Assembly: GCA_002256395.1 (NCBI GenBank)
Contig: NKJG01000010.1
Span: 16,761-80,760, forward strand
Direction: 5' to 3'
Length of the DNA: 64,000 nt
Origin: Bacteroidetes bacterium B1(2017)
GTDB lineage: Bacteria; Bacteroidota; Bacteroidia; UKL13-3
Made by a program: the position numbers and the translations under genes. Below are positions 1 to 8,396 of this stretch, one piece after another. Positions within the stretch are counted from its first letter, which is position 1, and each line of letters opens with the position of its first letter. Under the pieces are notes generated by a model. It was not told where the DNA came from. It made no database searches and saw only the letters and a list, made by a program, of their open reading frames with translations.

Positions 1-831
1 CTAGATAGTGCCAACAACCTTTTTGTTGGTCAGCAAGGGTATTGTATTAAAGTAATTAAGTATAACAAAAACCAACAAGTAGAAGTTGAACAATGCTATA
101 AAAATAGAACAGAACTCATGAGCTTTACAGGTAAGGTATTTCCACAGGTTACCTATGTATATGCCGACAGCAATTTAGTAGAAGTAAAACGCCTGATAAA
201 TACCGATAGCCTAAAACTCATAGTAGCTTCTCAAATTAAATTTATATACGATAGCTATGGCGACCAAATTGATTGGGAATACTACTATACCGATGGATCA
301 AAAAAACCTGATACCCTAAAATCAAACCTAATTTTGCACATACAAAATTGGATTGCTTCTCATGCCTTATACCCACAAACCTATGAGCCTATACTTTTTG
401 GCTATGTAAAAGAAAGCAGCATTTTAAGTAATAATATAAAAGAAGCCAATAGCGAGAAATATTCCATATACCTAGAGTTCTACTTAAACGACTCTAACAA
501 TGTGAAACAGAAATTTACGGGTGATTTTCAGTTCGACTATCAATATGAGCTCGATGCGATTGCCTATAAAACAGAGCACACAGGCAACTCAACCAATTAC
601 TCGTGGAGCGATAGAGATTTTGACGATTGGAAAGCCATCTATTGCAAAGCTCCCACTGCCGAAGAGCTAAAACAAAAGGAACTCAAAAACAAAGAGCAAA
701 TGGAAAAGACCCTAAGCATCCTTGATGAGGCCCTAAAAGGCGATAACCCCGACATAACAATCTCGGGCGATATGGATAAGAAGACGCTGAGAGAAACGCG
801 GAGAGCCTTGAAGAAGGCAGCGAAGAAATAG
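1..831 (+). CDS. Hypothetical protein, 5'-truncated by the window edge
   Basis: The frame of the listed ORF (118..831) stays open back to base 1 (LDSANNLFVGQQGYCIKVIKYNKNQQVEVEQCYKNRTELMSFTG...), so the true start lies outside the window. Confidence 0.7.
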   Translation, partial: LDSANNLFVGQQGYCIKVIKYNKNQQVEVEQCYKNRTELMSFTGKVFPQVTYVYADSNLVEVKRLINTDSLKLIVASQIKFIYDSYGDQIDWEYYYTDGSKKPDTLKSNLILHIQNWIASHALYPQTYEPILFGYVKESSILSNNIKEANSEKYSIYLEFYLNDSNNVKQKFTGDFQFDYQYELDAIAYKTEHTGNSTNYSWSDRDFDDWKAIYCKAPTAEELKQKELKNKEQMEKTLSILDEALKGDNPDITISGDMDKKTLRETRRALKKAAKK

Positions 832-833
832 AA

Positions 834-922
834 GGCATGGCTTGCCTGCCTCCGCTAAAGCTACGGCAGACAAAGCATGGCATGGCATGGATGTGCGCTG
901 CGCTTACTTAGGCATGGTAAGA
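834..922 (+). repeat. GCATGG-modular intergenic element, copy A
   Basis: aaggcatgg...cctgcctccgctaaagctacggcag...gcatggcatggcatgg...ttaggcatggtaagacc; starts 3 bp after the upstream stop codon. Confidence 0.75.
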
Positions 923-1057
923 CCTGCGGAAGGCAAACGGCCAGAAGCCAGAAGCTAGAAGCCAGTTGCCATTCTTTAGAGGCTGTTGCGGTTTACGTAG
1001 GAAGTTAAATATAGGTGAAAATGGTAGAAAAGAATTAATATTTGTAAACGAAAACAT

Positions 1058-1597
1058 ATGATTGAACTAGACTATACCCTTCAAGAAAACGATTTTTTAG
1101 AATTTCAACTTTACTTTTTTAAGAGTGAAGGAAAATTCAAATCTATACTACTTAAAACATGGATGGTCTTTATGATGTTTGTAGGTGTTTTTATTGGGTT
1201 TTCAATCTGGAAGAATCTTTTTTTTGAGGCAGCAGTTGTGGCAGTAATGTCTATTATTGTTTCCTTTATTCATCCATGGAGGATGAGACGTACGTATAAA
1301 AAAATATTAAAGAAAGACTGCAAAGTTTTTGAAAGCAGATTAAATACTCCCTTTCATTTACTGGTGGATGAAAACCAATTTCATATAAAAAGTATACTTG
1401 GCGATACAAACTTAAATCGAAATCAACTTGCCAAAATTGTAGAAACAGGCACTCATTTCTTTGTTAAATTTAAGTTAGAAGCGGTAATAATTCCTAAGAG
1501 CGGTCTGAGCCAAATAGAACAACTTAGAGCCGACCTAAAACAAGTAGCACTAACGAACCAAATAGAATACAAAGAAGATTTGAATTGGAAATGGTAA
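1058..1597 (+). CDS. YcxB-like membrane protein
   Basis: Two N-terminal TM segments and a C-terminal domain resembling the YcxB family (LNTPFHLLVDENQFHIKSILGDTNLNRNQLAKIVETGTHFFVKF). Confidence 0.6.
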   Translation: MIELDYTLQENDFLEFQLYFFKSEGKFKSILLKTWMVFMMFVGVFIGFSIWKNLFFEAAVVAVMSIIVSFIHPWRMRRTYKKILKKDCKVFESRLNTPFHLLVDENQFHIKSILGDTNLNRNQLAKIVETGTHFFVKFKLEAVIIPKSGLSQIEQLRADLKQVALTNQIEYKEDLNWKW

Positions 1598-1606
1598 TAG
1601 AAAGAA

Positions 1607-1700
1607 GGCATGGCATTGCCTGCCTCCGCTAAAGCTACGGCAGACAAAGCATGGCGTTGCATGGTCGTAAGCTTCGCATACTTAGGCATGGTATGACCTG
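1607..1700 (+). repeat. GCATGG-modular intergenic element, copy B
   Basis: Same module order as copy A: ggcatgg - cctgcctccgctaaagctacggcag hairpin - gcatggcgttgcatgg - cttaggcatggtatgacc. Confidence 0.75.
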
Positions 1701-1712
1701 CGGCGGGGAGTG

Positions 1713-1758
1713 CTTCGACGGGCTCAGCTACCTTGCAGGTCCCTGAGTTTATCGAAGG
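1713..1758. repeat. Dispersed palindromic CTTCGAC...GTCGAAG-type repeat
   Basis: cttcgacgggctcagctaccttgcaggtccctgagtttatcgaagg; arms CTTCGA/TCGAAG and CTCAG/CTGAG. Confidence 0.7.
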
Positions 1759-1969
1759 GTAATTCCTTTCGAAAGAAGATTAACATTTCTTATTCAGTGC
1801 AATCTTCGAAGAATGTTCTTTTCTTTTTCCTTGGATGAAATTTCCTCTAGCGTAACAAATTTTCTAAAAAGGCACAAACAGTATTTTATTTTCAATTAAA
1901 ATTCAACCTCAAAGAAGCATTTTCTTAATTGAAGATTTTGTCACTTTTTTGCTTGCCCAAAAAAATAAT

Positions 1970-1985
1970 CCCGATAGCTATCGGG
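1970..1985. repeat. Perfect 16-bp palindrome CCCGATAGCTATCGGG
   Basis: Read directly; flanked by A-runs. Confidence 0.85.
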
Positions 1986-1989
1986 AAAA

Positions 1990-2016
1990 AAAAAGGGCAC
2001 CAACGGAACCCTTTTT
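1990..2016. terminator. Putative intrinsic terminator hairpin
   Basis: AAAAAGGG-caccaacggaa-CCCTTTTT. Confidence 0.45.
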
Positions 2017-2061
2017 GAGAAAGAGTAAGAGAAACAGAAAGAGGTTTTTTTTTTCTTGCTC

Positions 2062-2090
2062 TTTCTCCTTCTCCTTCTCCTTCTCCTTCT
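2062..2090. repeat. (TTCTCC)n microsatellite
   Basis: tttctccttctccttctccttctccttctc, about five hexamer copies. Confidence 0.8.
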
Positions 2091-2118
2091 CAGCTATTCT
2101 TCTTTAGAAAAACCGCCC

Positions 2119-2281
2119 GACCTATAGCTTTAACGCCAGCAAATGTGAAAGGACTTTTTTGCGGGCCGGCCTGTGCAAGCATACCACGAGCAAGGCCTAT
2201 GTTGAAACAAAATCTGGCCTTGCGGCTTGGTATGCGCTGAGAAAAAGTGCTTTCTACATTTGCCAGTTAAAGCTATGACGT
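2119..2281. repeat. Long imperfect inverted repeat (large hairpin element)
   Basis: TATAGCTTTAAC...AAATGT...GCATACC...GCAAGGCC pairs with GGCCTTGC...GGTATGC...ACATTT...GTTAAAGCTAT. Confidence 0.8.
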
Positions 2282-2493
2282 CTTGATTTTTTGTTTCTTT
2301 TTCATCAAGGAAAAAGAAAAGAACAAATGATGAAGGAAACCATTCTTAAGAGAACAACTTATCAGGAAAGGAAATTATTCTAAGCTTAATAGAAAGAAAA
2401 TAACTCAACATAGAAAAACCTTCATCAATTAAAAAGAAAAGAAAAATCTTATATTCATAGTTTAATTAAAAATCCCAAGCGCAAGCAACAACT

Positions 2494-2820
2494 ATGGTAA
2501 CCCTTGAAACCTTCCGCAAAATTGCCCTTGCATTTCCCGATGCAAGCGAAGAACCTCACTTCGAAAAAACCTCCTTTAGGGTAAAGAAAAAAATCTTCGC
2601 CACCTACGATGCTAAAACAAATAGAGCCTGCCTAAAACTCTCAGAACTACAACAAGACCTCTACTCTATTGCCGCCAAAGAAATTATCTACCCCGTACCC
2701 AACAAATGGGGCAAACAAGGCTGGACTTTAGTAGAATTATCGGCAGTTAAGAGTGTTTTATTTAAAGAAGCAGTAGCAACGGCGTATGAAGAGGTGGCGG
2801 GGAAAGTCGCGGGTCGCTAG
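2494..2820 (+). CDS. MmcQ/YjbR family DNA-binding protein
   Basis: FRKIALAFPDASEEPHFEKTSFRVKKKIFATY ... VPNKWGKQGWTLVEL is typical of the family. Confidence 0.8.
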   Translation: MVTLETFRKIALAFPDASEEPHFEKTSFRVKKKIFATYDAKTNRACLKLSELQQDLYSIAAKEIIYPVPNKWGKQGWTLVELSAVKSVLFKEAVATAYEEVAGKVAGR

Positions 2821-2965
2821 TCGCAGTGGAAGGGGAAGGTCGCTAGTCGCTGGTCGCTGGTAGGCTGGTGAAGGGGAAGGTCGCTGGTCGCTAGTCGGCT
2901 GGTAACTTTTACAAAAAACCCGCGACCAGCGACCAGCGACTCGCGACCTTCTTCACCACCCGCGA
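2806..2965. repeat. GTCGCTGGTCGC repeat cluster with inverted partner
   Basis: ggtcgctagtcgctggtcgctgg (repeated) followed by cgcgaccagcgaccagcgactcgcgacc. Confidence 0.7.
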
Positions 2966-3009
2966 CTTTCTCCCATAAAATTGATTAATATTGCATACAC
3001 AAACAAAAA

Positions 3010-3062
3010 AGCCAGCTGCCAGCTGCCAACTGCCAGAAGCCAGAAGCCAGAAGCTAGCTGCC
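3010..3062. repeat. CCAGAAG/CCAGCTG short-period repeat
   Basis: gccagctgccagctgccaactgccagaagccagaagccagaagctagctgcc. Confidence 0.7.
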
Positions 3063-3079
3063 ATCAACCCATACTCACC

Positions 3080-3409
3080 ATGAAATACACGCTCCTAATC
3101 ATCTCCGCTATTTTAGTATCAAGCTGCTTCTCGGCCAAGATGCTAGCCACTCCTACACAAACAGATTTAGACCGCGTAAATACAAAGTACCCTGCCTACA
3201 ATTTAATGCAAGTAAACGAAGGCAAACGCCTTTACGAAAGCTATTGCGCCGGCTGCCATAAACTAAAAAACCCCGCATCCAAAACCGAAGAACGCTGGAA
3301 AGAAATTGTTCCTAAAATGGTTGTCAAGGCAAAGAAGAAAGATATTGTGATTGATGAAAACTCCCAGGCGCTTATTTTGGAGTACCTTGTTACGATGAGT
3401 AAGAAGTAG
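3080..3409 (+). CDS. Cytochrome c-like lipoprotein
   Basis: Start revised to the ATG at 3080: MKYTLLIISAILVSSC lipobox and YCAGCH (CXXCH) heme motif. The upstream ORF extension is encoded by a repeat. Confidence 0.75.
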   Translation: MKYTLLIISAILVSSCFSAKMLATPTQTDLDRVNTKYPAYNLMQVNEGKRLYESYCAGCHKLKNPASKTEERWKEIVPKMVVKAKKKDIVIDENSQALILEYLVTMSKK

Positions 3410-3972
3410 TGGAAAGCGTGAGGCTTGAAAGCGTGAAGCTTGAGGATGCTTTGCTAGCCGAAGCTTTAGCGAAGGTTAGTGATTTGGCAATTTTCTTGCT
3501 GGTAATTGGCAGTCTTTTGCTTCTTGTTTCATGTGATGAAAACAATACTCATTCTTCCGATAATAGAAATGAACAGAAATCAGATAGCGGAATATTTTTA
3601 TCTCCTAGCCAATTTACGCCCATAACTTTTTTGCAGTCTGTTACACCAAAAACCAAAGTCGACTCGAGTTTAAATACTTTTGTGATATACACTCATTTTC
3701 CAGCAGATTGGGTAAAAGCCTCATATATCGACACCTTACTTACCCTTCTCAACTCGCAACAAAAATGCATGTGTGTGAAGGATCCAATGGGCTCTTATAT
3801 ACCATTTGATAAACAAGCCACTATTGGAGGATATGCGCAACTATTTTTATTATCCTATATTCATAAAACCCCTCTTGATCTTGGGTTGTATTGCTGCCCT
3901 ATTGGGGATAAAAAGGTGATGGAGGAAATTTTGAGGTGGTGGAAGGGAAACAAAAAGGTAACTGGAAATTAG
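3409..3972 (+). CDS. Hypothetical lipoprotein (start uncertain)
   Basis: LAIFLLVIGSLLLLVSC signal/lipobox. The first ~25 aa are encoded by low-complexity/repeat DNA, so the real start may be further downstream. Confidence 0.5.
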   Translation: MESVRLESVKLEDALLAEALAKVSDLAIFLLVIGSLLLLVSCDENNTHSSDNRNEQKSDSGIFLSPSQFTPITFLQSVTPKTKVDSSLNTFVIYTHFPADWVKASYIDTLLTLLNSQQKCMCVKDPMGSYIPFDKQATIGGYAQLFLLSYIHKTPLDLGLYCCPIGDKKVMEEILRWWKGNKKVTGN

Positions 3973-4545
3973 TTTCAGTTGTTTATGGCTGAACCGAAAC
4001 TCTTTTTGAAGGGGGAATTTCTTATTGCTATTTGGCTTTTAATCTAATTTGGGTAAATCTCTTTTTTAGTATCACAATCAGGTTCTTAATTTTTTAGGGT
4101 TAATTTCTTGTGCGTTAAAAAATATCATTTGTGATATATATCAATATTTTATTATGGGAAACCCCTATTTATTGACTTTTTAAATTGTTATGTTTGAAAA
4201 AGCAATCCCCAAGCGCTTAGTGTATTCTCAATAAGTGTATTGCTAGTATAACAACTATGAATATGAAACTATCAAAACCCCTCCTATCACATCTTTACAT
4301 TCCATTATTTCATTTAATTACGAACAAGATGGGTAACTCATATTTACATCATTTTGTCCAGAAGGATTTTTCTAATGAGTTTTTATTAAATATAGCTGGC
4401 CCCCCAACAATCTCTGTTTAAGAGCAGAATTGAAACTAATCTGCACATAATAAAAATTTAATTCGATATAAACGCAGCTATTTATCTCCTTCCACAAAAA
4501 AAGGAAGAATTAATAAATGTAATAGCATAAAATGAACTAGGAAAA

Positions 4546-5271
4546 ATGAGAAATCCGAAATGGCATAGAGATGAAATAATTTTGGCTTTGGATTTATATC
4601 ATGACAAAAACCTGGGGTCAATAGATTCAAGAAATCCAAAGATAATTGAGTTATCAAAACTATTAAATAAACTTCCTATTTTTGACAATAAACCTGATCA
4701 ACAAACATTTCGAAACCCAAATGGAGTGACCCTAAAGCTTTCAAACTTTAAGGCCATTGACCCAAATTATGGTGGGAAAGGCATGAATTCATTTAGTAAA
4801 CTAGATAAGGAGGTTTTTGAAGAATTTAGCTCAGATATTAAATTACTAAATAAGATTGCAAATGAAATAAAGAAAATCTCAACGAATTCAGTGCTCTCGA
4901 AGGAAATAGCAAATATTGAAAACGACGATTTAAGTGAAACAGATAGTGTTAAGGAGGGTCAAGTATTATATAAATTACATAAGGTTAGAGAACGGGATAG
5001 AAAAATAATTGATGCCAAAAAGAAAAGAGTAATAAAAGAAAAAGGTGAACTAAGATGTGAAGCATGCAATTTCAATTTTGAAACAACTTACGGCGAATTG
5101 GGAAAGGGGTATATAGAATGTCACCATTTAATTCCTCTAGCAAACTTTCAAGAAAACAAGGTAACCAAGTTAGAAGATTTGGCATTGCTTTGCTCTAATT
5201 GCCATAGTATGATACATAGGGATTTAAATATTAGTTCAATTATTGAATTTAAGAAATCTATTAAAACTTAA
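4546..5271 (+). CDS. HNH endonuclease
   Basis: RCEACNFNFETTYGELGKGYIECHHLIPLANF...LALLCSNCHSMIHR: HNH core with zinc-binding CxxC pairs. Confidence 0.85.
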   Translation: MRNPKWHRDEIILALDLYHDKNLGSIDSRNPKIIELSKLLNKLPIFDNKPDQQTFRNPNGVTLKLSNFKAIDPNYGGKGMNSFSKLDKEVFEEFSSDIKLLNKIANEIKKISTNSVLSKEIANIENDDLSETDSVKEGQVLYKLHKVRERDRKIIDAKKKRVIKEKGELRCEACNFNFETTYGELGKGYIECHHLIPLANFQENKVTKLEDLALLCSNCHSMIHRDLNISSIIEFKKSIKT

Positions 5272-5515
5272 AAAAATTTATAAATCAAGATTTACTCCCT
5301 CATTAATTGTTTTAATTAGGTGATTTACATATTGATCAAAATTGTAATCGTTAATAAAACAATGATAAGTTATTTTAATAATCCTTTTTATTGTTAAATT
5401 AAAGGTACATTAAATAATTTCAAGGGTTCTTTCATATTTGTAAATTCAAGAATTGCGTGGTAATTTGAAAGGCAAGTTAATTTAAAGATATAAAAAAAAG
5501 GATTAGTTAAAAAAA

Positions 5516-6799
5516 ATGAAATTTATAGATTTGTTTGCGGGCCTAGGCGGATTTCATAAAGCACTGCATGAACTAGGCCATGAATGTGTTTTTGCCAGTG
5601 AATTGAACCCTGCGCTAAGAGAAACATATAAGGTAAATTGGGGTAAAGACATAGCCATTTATGGTGATATAAAAAAAATAGTTCAGGAAACCCCAGAAAT
5701 AATTCCAGCCCATGATATATTATGTGCAGGTTTTCCTTGTCAACCATTTTCCAAAGCAGGTAAACAATTAGGTAGAGATGATGAAAGAGGTACTTTATTC
5801 GATGAAATTGTCAAAATACTTGAATTAAGAAATCCCAAATTTTTCATTTTAGAGAATGTTCGTTTTATTGCAAAACACAACAACGAGGAAACTTGGAACG
5901 CAATGAAAGTTGAATTCCAAAGACTTGGATACCAGGTTGACCATCGAGATTATTCCCCTCACGATTTTGGAATCCCACAACATCGACAAAGAATTTTTAT
6001 TGTTGGGGAATTAGGTAAGTCCGGCTTGAAAAATTTCAGTTTTGACAAAGTAGATTTACATAAGAAAAAAATAGTTGAATTGAATAAATTTATTGGAATT
6101 AACCCTTCTAGTGCAAAGAAAATTCCAAAAGCAAATATAGATTGCATTAATCTTTGGCAAGAATTTATAGATGCACTTCCAAAAGATTTGAAAATTCCAG
6201 GTTTTCCAATTTGGGGAATGGAATTTGGAGCAGACTACCCTTTTGAAGAAAAATATCCATTTTTACTATCAAAAAAAGAGTTAGGAGATTTTAAGGGAAA
6301 CTTTGGGATTTCTTTAAAGGGAATGACTAAAGAGGAGCAATTAGCAAATTTGCCAAGTTATGCGAGGGTTGAAAGTCCATTTCCAAATTGGAAAAAACGA
6401 TATATTAAACAGAATAGATTATTTTTTTTAGAAAATGAAAAATATATAAAAAAAGTTGTCAAAAAAATTTCCGAATTACCTTCACAAAGTTGGCAAAAAT
6501 TGGAATGGAATGTTGGTGATGGTAAAAGGGAAATTGGAAAATATATTTTGCAATTTAGAGCATCTGGAATTAGAGTAAAAAAAGCAGATTACTTTCCATC
6601 ACTTGTTTGTTCAAATACTCAAATTCCAATTATTGGTTGGGAAGGACGCTACCTTTCCAGAAAAGAGGGTCTGAAACTTCAATCCCTTTCAGGATTAAAG
6701 TTACCTTCAAACGATAATGCAGCTTTCAAGGCGCTTGGGAATGCTGTAAATTCAGAAATTGTGAAATTAATTGCAGAAAATTTATTAGCAAACAATTAA
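5516..6799 (+). CDS. DNA (cytosine-5-)-methyltransferase
   Basis: Motifs I FAGLGGF, IV GFPCQPFS, VI ENVRF, VIII QHRQRIFIVG and X GNAVN. Confidence 0.95.
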   Translation: MKFIDLFAGLGGFHKALHELGHECVFASELNPALRETYKVNWGKDIAIYGDIKKIVQETPEIIPAHDILCAGFPCQPFSKAGKQLGRDDERGTLFDEIVKILELRNPKFFILENVRFIAKHNNEETWNAMKVEFQRLGYQVDHRDYSPHDFGIPQHRQRIFIVGELGKSGLKNFSFDKVDLHKKKIVELNKFIGINPSSAKKIPKANIDCINLWQEFIDALPKDLKIPGFPIWGMEFGADYPFEEKYPFLLSKKELGDFKGNFGISLKGMTKEEQLANLPSYARVESPFPNWKKRYIKQNRLFFLENEKYIKKVVKKISELPSQSWQKLEWNVGDGKREIGKYILQFRASGIRVKKADYFPSLVCSNTQIPIIGWEGRYLSRKEGLKLQSLSGLKLPSNDNAAFKALGNAVNSEIVKLIAENLLANN

Positions 6800-6860
6800 A
6801 ACTCTATTTTTTTTTAACAAAAAGGTAAAAATTCTATAATAAAATTAATGGATACATAAA

Positions 6861-8396
6861 ATGGAAAAGCAAAGTAAAGTTAGTATTAGACCAGGAGTTA
6901 GCATATTGACAATGCTTAAACACATTCAATACGACCCTTGGTTTGCACTTGCAGAATTTGTAGATAATGCAATTGATAGTTATCAGAAAAACGGAAAACT
7001 TCTCAAAGAAATTGAAGGAGAAAAATATCAGTTGGAGGTAAGAATTGAATTCAACGATATTGATAATAAAATTACAATAAAAGATAACGCAGCAGGTATA
7101 AATCAGAAAGATTATAACAGAGCTTTTCGTGCTGCTGAAATTCCACCGGACAATTCAGGACTTTCAGAGTTTGGAATGGGAATGAAATCAGCTGCATGTT
7201 GGTTTTCGGATAACTGGTGCGTGAAAACAAGTGCAATCGGTGAAAATGTGGAAAAGACAGTTTCCTTTGACCTTAACAAAATTTTTTATGATAAACTTGA
7301 GGAATTGAACGTAACAACAAAACCTCAAAAAGAAAATGCTCACTATACAACAATTGAATTGACCAGCATCAACAAAATGCCTATCAAAAAGACGAAAGGT
7401 AAAATTAAGGAACATTTGGCAAGCATTTACAGGGACTTTTCAAGAAAAGGCACTTTGAAAATTTATCTTGACGGAGAAATTTTAGAATATAAAGACCCTA
7501 TCATTTTAACAGCACCATTTCCATACGACAGCAAAACGAATCCTATTTATTGGAAAAAAGAAATTGACTTTGACATTGACAAAGGAAAAATGTTTGTTAA
7601 AGGTTTTGTCGGTTTACTTGAATCGCAAGACAGCGGAAAGAATGGTTTTGCTTTATTCAGAAGAGGAAGAGTTATTGAAGGAAGTTGTGATGATGGCTTT
7701 AAACCAACAGAAGTTATGGGAGGAGTCGGAACTAGCGAATGGAAAAGAATTTTTGGCGAACTACACTTGGAAGGATTCAATGTTAGTTTTACTAAGAAGG
7801 GGATCAAATGGGATGAAAATATGGACATCTTTTTAGAATTACTTAAAAAAGATTTGGTATCTTCAAACTTTATCAAACAGGCAAGAGATTATAGAGTTAA
7901 TCCACCCAAAGCGGAATTAAGAAAAGCAGCAGAAGCAGTAGTGAAGGCAACGGCAGATGATATAAGAAATCATGTGCAGCCAATAATGAATGAAATTCGT
8001 TCAACCCCAATATCAGTAAATGAAACAACAGAGTTAACAAAAACAGAAGAAGTTGCAAACAGAGAATTTGAAATTGAATTCAATGATACAAAATGGCTAG
8101 TAACGCTTGAACTTTCTTATGATGATGATATAACCGATTGGATAGAAATAGGAAGCCATGTTTTGAAAAGCAAAAACACAGACAAAATGTTAAGACAGGT
8201 TGGGGTGAGGATGAGTTTGAATCATCCATTTGTAATTCATTTTGCAGGTGCAGACAAAAATAAACTTGAACCAATCTTGCGTATTGCGGCAGCAATAGGA
8301 CTTGCGGAAGAAGCAGCAAGAGAAGTTGGGGTAAAGCAAGCAGGGATAGTAAGAAAAAACTTGAACAAACTATTAACATCCATATCTAAATCATGA
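6861..8396 (+). CDS. GHKL (MORC/MutL-like) ATPase
   Basis: Bergerat-fold motifs: EFVDNAIDS (N box), IKDNAAGI (G1), LSEFGMGMKSAACWFSD (G2). Confidence 0.85.
   Translation: MEKQSKVSIRPGVSILTMLKHIQYDPWFALAEFVDNAIDSYQKNGKLLKEIEGEKYQLEVRIEFNDIDNKITIKDNAAGINQKDYNRAFRAAEIPPDNSGLSEFGMGMKSAACWFSDNWCVKTSAIGENVEKTVSFDLNKIFYDKLEELNVTTKPQKENAHYTTIELTSINKMPIKKTKGKIKEHLASIYRDFSRKGTLKIYLDGEILEYKDPIILTAPFPYDSKTNPIYWKKEIDFDIDKGKMFVKGFVGLLESQDSGKNGFALFRRGRVIEGSCDDGFKPTEVMGGVGTSEWKRIFGELHLEGFNVSFTKKGIKWDENMDIFLELLKKDLVSSNFIKQARDYRVNPPKAELRKAAEAVVKATADDIRNHVQPIMNEIRSTPISVNETTELTKTEEVANREFEIEFNDTKWLVTLELSYDDDITDWIEIGSHVLKSKNTDKMLRQVGVRMSLNHPFVIHFAGADKNKLEPILRIAAAIGLAEEAAREVGVKQAGIVRKNLNKLLTSISKS

Noticed and set aside
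683-883. Short antisense ORFs across the window (e.g. 683..883 -, 1453..1689 -, 7564..7836 +, 17784..18236 +, 24577..24816 -)
   Set aside because: They lie opposite convincing CDSs or inside repeats, with no recognisable domains or independent support.
2123-2276. Firm call of an integron attC site
   Set aside because: The TTTAAC/GTTAAA arms do not exactly satisfy RYYYAAC/GTTRRRY, no cassette array or integrase is seen; described only as a long inverted repeat.
4122-4137. Small dyad ATATCA-tttg-TGATAT near the left edge of the defence island
   Set aside because: Short and AT-rich; expected by chance in such DNA, and no gene start is close by.
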